DNA of 8,342 nt. Origin: Gaiellasilicea sp051005735 (GTDB lineage: Bacteria; Actinomycetota; Thermoleophilia; Gaiellales; Gaiellaceae). How positions within the stretch are numbered: the first letter of the stretch is position 1; every line of letters starts with the position of its first letter. This document shows positions 6,508 to 8,342 of this stretch, piece by piece. Made by a program: the position numbers and the translations under genes. The DNA is taken from contig JBPCJB010000138.1 in assembly GCA_051005735.1 (NCBI GenBank), positions 1 through 8,342 of the forward strand, written 5' to 3'. Below the pieces are notes generated by a model. That model worked only from the letters and a program-made list of their open reading frames with translations, ran no database searches and was not told where the DNA came from.

Positions 6508-6668
6508 CGCCGGAGCCGCTGGCCGTAAACGCTCCAGAGCAGGAGCGCCGCTCCGCCGGCCACGAAGAAGCCGCCGGCGCCGTCGCCGTTCAGCAGCGCG
6601 ACGAAGCCCACCGCCAGCGCCAGCGCCCCGACGGCGGCGATCGCGAGCCGGAGCAGTCCCGGCGGCAC
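6504..6668 (-). CDS. small two-helix membrane protein, unrecognised
   Basis: This is a 54-residue reading frame of unknown function, from GTG 6668-6666 to TAG 6506-6504. The predicted product has a short N-terminus (MPPGLLR), a hydrophobic helix at about 5-26, a glycine-rich turn with one Asp (NGDGAGG, 27-33), a second helix at about 34-48, and a basic tail (YGQRLRR). Positive charges at both ends suggest a hairpin with both termini in the cytoplasm. The GTG overlaps the nucleoside hydrolase stop by one base (TAGTG), the classic arrangement for termination-reinitiation, and no separate ribosome site is visible. It fills the gap to the convergent MFS stop exactly. The coupling, the clean membrane pattern and the positive tail support a real gene. 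Chance remains possible because GC-rich DNA readily yields Ala/Leu/Gly stretches. Confidence 0.68.
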   Translation of the reverse strand: MPPGLLRLAIAAVGALALAVGFVALLNGDGAGGFFVAGGAALLLWSVYGQRLRR

Positions 6669-7579
6669 TACAGGCTGGCGACGCGCTCGAGCAGGAGCTC
6701 GAAGAACGCGTCGCCGTCGATGTCGACTCCGACGTCAGCGTTCGGCAGGCGCTCCGTCCGCCGCCAGAGATCGACGACGGTGCGCCCCCGGCAGAGCTCC
6801 GACTCGACCTCGATCTCGACGTTTCTGTGCTCCGTGCGGACGAGGGAGGGCCGGACGACGTGAGCGAGCGCGACCGCGTCGTGGATCGGAGCGCCGTCCC
6901 AGCCGTACGTGTGCGCGTGGTAGCGCTTGAAGAACTCGACGAGCTCGGCGACGAAGGTCCCGATCCGGCCGGCGGCCCGGAAGCGCTCGGCCCATTCGGG
7001 GGTCAGCAGCGCCTTGTGGGTGACGTCGAGCCCGATCATCGTCACCGGCCTGCCGCAATGGAAGACTCGGTGCGCCGCCTCGGGATCGGCCCAGATGTTG
7101 AACTCCGCCGCCGGCGTCATGTTGCCCTCGGCGATCGCGCCGCCCATCAGGACGATCCGCTCGATGTTCTCTGTGCCGTGCGCCTCCAGGTAGAGAGCGA
7201 CGTTCGTGAGCGGTCCGACCGCGACGAGCACGGTCCCGGGCCGGATCCGCTCGGCGATGAACTCGAGCGCGGGCTCGTCGACGGGCTGTGCGCTCGCCGC
7301 AGGCAGCTCGGGGCCGTCGAGGCCACTCTCGCCGTGGACGTGCGCGGCGACGCGAAGGTCACGCAGGAGCGGGCGATCGGCGCCACGCGCCACCGGCACG
7401 TCGCTGCGGCCGACGAGCTCGAGAACGCGCAGCGCGTTCTCCGTCGTCTTCTCGAGCGTCTGGTTCCCGTGCACGGTCGTCACGCCGAGCAGCTCGACCT
7501 CCGGGCTCGCGAGCGCGAGCAGGAGCGCGATCGCATCGTCGTGGCCCGGATCGCAGTCGAGAATGATCGGAATCGCCAT
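6668..7579 (-). CDS. inosine/uridine-preferring-type nucleoside hydrolase
   Basis: This 303-residue cytoplasmic enzyme cleaves the N-glycosidic bond of ribonucleosides to give free base and ribose. The calcium-binding signature of the family is near the N-terminus, DCDPGHDDAIALLLAL (8-23), with Asp10, Asp14 and Asp15. Further family positions are HGN (38-40), VGPLTN (121-126), EFNIWADPEAA (159-169, Asn161) and PIHDAVALA (231-239), in which His233 and Asp234 match the catalytic His and last metal-binding Asp. All key residues are present and the length is normal. Start ATG 7579-7577 lies three bases after the stop of the upstream gene, and the stop overlaps the next start, so it sits inside the rnj-led operon. 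Purine versus pyrimidine preference cannot be read from sequence. It goes naturally with the BMP-type importer about 4 kb away. Confidence 0.95.
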   Translation of the reverse strand: MAIPIILDCDPGHDDAIALLLALASPEVELLGVTTVHGNQTLEKTTENALRVLELVGRSDVPVARGADRPLLRDLRVAAHVHGESGLDGPELPAASAQPVDEPALEFIAERIRPGTVLVAVGPLTNVALYLEAHGTENIERIVLMGGAIAEGNMTPAAEFNIWADPEAAHRVFHCGRPVTMIGLDVTHKALLTPEWAERFRAAGRIGTFVAELVEFFKRYHAHTYGWDGAPIHDAVALAHVVRPSLVRTEHRNVEIEVESELCRGRTVVDLWRRTERLPNADVGVDIDGDAFFELLLERVASL

Positions 7580-7582
7580 TCG

Positions 7583-8119
7583 CTAGGCGGCGATCGCGCG
7601 GAGATCGTCCACCGTCGCGCCGAGCAGCGTGTCGCGGAGGTCGAAGAGGCCCGCCCAGAGCGAAGAGGCATCCAGCGTCGTTTCCATCCGTGCCGCGTCC
7701 GAGAGCCCCTGAAGGGCGCGGACGAGCACCGCCAGCTCGAGGTAGGCGGCCGCAACTCGGTTCGGGCACGCGCTCACACCAGCGCGCGTGAGGACCGGAG
7801 CCCACTCGACGAGCTCGCCCGCGCCCGGGCCCGAGTACCAAGACCGACCCTCGGCCTCGTCGGCCTCGAGCTCGACGAGGTAGCGGCCGAGCGGCGTCTC
7901 GAGCCCCGCGAGCGCCGTCTCGACCCGGTCGGCGGCGTGGCGGAGCGCGGCCTCGCGCCCGCCCGCCGTCGCCGGCTCCGCGTCTCCCCTGCCCCAGCGC
8001 TCGAGCAGGCGGCAGAACGCGAGTGCCGAGACCTCGCAGGCCCGGAGCTGCGAGATCAACCGCCGCGCGGTCAGCTCGCTCGGCGCGTGCTGAACGAGGA
8101 TGTCCGGCCAGTCGGCCAT
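7583..8119 (-). CDS. hypothetical protein, mostly helical, between RNase J and nucleoside hydrolase
   Basis: I do not recognise this 178-residue protein. It is soluble, acidic and rich in Ala, Leu, Glu and Arg, and reads as a bundle of amphipathic helices (about 14-45, 55-90, 120-140, 148-178). A less regular middle (SWYSGPGAGELVEWAPVLTR, about 93-112) holds most of the aromatics. There is no signal peptide or membrane segment. Three cysteines (in RACE, AFCR, SACPN) show no metal-site spacing. The start ATG 8119-8117 is two bases after the RNase J stop, and a GAGGTG within the last RNase J codons lies five bases ahead of it, so translation is probably coupled. The stop is three bases before the nucleoside hydrolase. 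Position suggests a role with RNA or nucleoside turnover, but nothing in the protein shows this. Confidence 0.85.
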   Translation of the reverse strand: MADWPDILVQHAPSELTARRLISQLRACEVSALAFCRLLERWGRGDAEPATAGGREAALRHAADRVETALAGLETPLGRYLVELEADEAEGRSWYSGPGAGELVEWAPVLTRAGVSACPNRVAAAYLELAVLVRALQGLSDAARMETTLDASSLWAGLFDLRDTLLGATVDDLRAIAA

Positions 8120-8121
8120 CG

Positions 8122-8342
8122 CTACACCTCGATGATCACGGGAAGGATCATCGGCCTGCGACGCGTCCGGTCGTAGACGATCTGGCCGACCGAGTCGTGC
8201 AAGTGCTCCTGGAGGAGCTTGATCTCGCGGATGTCGTCCGCCTGGAGCTCCTCGAGGACGCGCGTCGCCTCGTCGCGCAGCTCGTCGAGCAGCTCCTCGG
8301 ACTCGCCGAACCCTCGCGCGATCAGCTCCGGAGGCGCGACGC
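8122..8342 (-). CDS. rnj: ribonuclease J, C-terminal end
   Basis: These are the last 72 residues of RNase J, the metallo-beta-lactamase/beta-CASP nuclease with 5'-3' exonuclease and endonuclease activity that matures rRNA and degrades mRNA. The catalytic domains lie beyond the right edge. What remains is the small C-terminal domain: an acidic helical stretch (VAPPELIARGF, then repeated Glu/Asp/Leu) and the diagnostic end LLQEHLHDSVGQIVYDRTRRRP followed by MILPVIIEV and TAG at 8124-8122. Relatives end the same way (an Arg-Arg-Pro-Met, then Ile/Leu-Pro-Val-Ile-Glu-Val pattern), so the gene ends at its natural length. It heads the visible part of a four-gene run. In many actinobacteria rnj sits close to ftsK, as here. 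Confidence 0.9.
   Translation of the reverse strand, partial: VAPPELIARGFGESEELLDELRDEATRVLEELQADDIREIKLLQEHLHDSVGQIVYDRTRRRPMILPVIIEV
8125..8130 (-). promoter_or_regulatory. Shine-Dalgarno site of the 178-residue protein, inside the rnj end
   Basis: GAGGTG on the minus strand encodes the last two residues (Glu-Val) of RNase J and lies five bases before the next ATG, spanning the TAG stop. This supports the ATG at 8119 and coupled translation. Confidence 0.6.

Noticed and set aside
6531..6554. Bidirectional terminator from GCTCC-AGAGCA-GGAGC and GGAGCG-C-CGCTCC
   Set aside because: Both stems are short, mutually exclusive, inside the small membrane gene and without a T-tract.
6827..8176. 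449-codon plus-strand open frame
   Set aside because: It lies opposite the nucleoside hydrolase, the 178-residue protein and the rnj end, and its Arg/Glu/Asp-rich translation matches no family I know.

Overview
The window is very GC-rich, with strong G/C preference at third codon positions and GTG starts beside ATG. It carries an RNase J gene and an ftsK/spoIIIE-type gene on the same strand a few kilobases apart, an arrangement common in Actinobacteria. Together with the actinobacterial look of the proteins, this suggests a high-GC actinobacterium. A Thermoleophilia-like lineage known mainly from metagenomes is my guess, not something the sequence proves. Every gene but one lies on the minus strand.

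Right end (8342 down to 6504, minus strand): a tight four-gene run. It begins with the C-terminal 72 residues of ribonuclease J, then an unrecognised 178-residue helical protein, an inosine/uridine-type nucleoside hydrolase, and a 54-residue two-helix membrane protein. Gaps are +2, +3 and -1 nt, so this is almost certainly one operon. The small membrane gene shares a CTAG tetranucleotide with the convergent MFS gene, so the two stop codons overlap on opposite strands.

Middle (5380-6507 plus, 5132-2901 minus): a YbjJ-like MFS transporter diverges from an ftsK/spoIIIE-type DNA translocase. The 247-bp gap between them holds the most unusual structure in the window: a regular array of short palindromes (consensus near GGACRYGTCC) in 53-bp units, each with palindromes 15 bp apart followed by a G/C-rich hairpin spacer.

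Left end (2796 down to 1, minus strand): an ABC uptake system of the BMP (basic membrane protein / PnrA / NupN) type. Two tandem paralogous substrate-binding protein genes are followed by the N-terminal 159 residues of the ATPase; the permease genes are expected beyond the left edge. The first binding protein has a secretion signal without a lipobox. The second has a clear lipobox, but an in-frame TAG at codon 39 interrupts its linker although the rest of the frame is intact. A strong hairpin lies between the two binding-protein genes, and a TANNNT box six bases before the ATPase GTG suggests a leaderless transcript.

Taken together, BMP-type importers usually carry nucleosides, and the nucleoside hydrolase would split nucleosides into base and ribose. 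RNase J degrades RNA, so the window plausibly holds parts of a nucleoside/RNA salvage route beside a housekeeping chromosome-segregation gene. That link is inference. The leads I would follow first are the palindrome array, the amber-interrupted lipoprotein gene and the small membrane protein.
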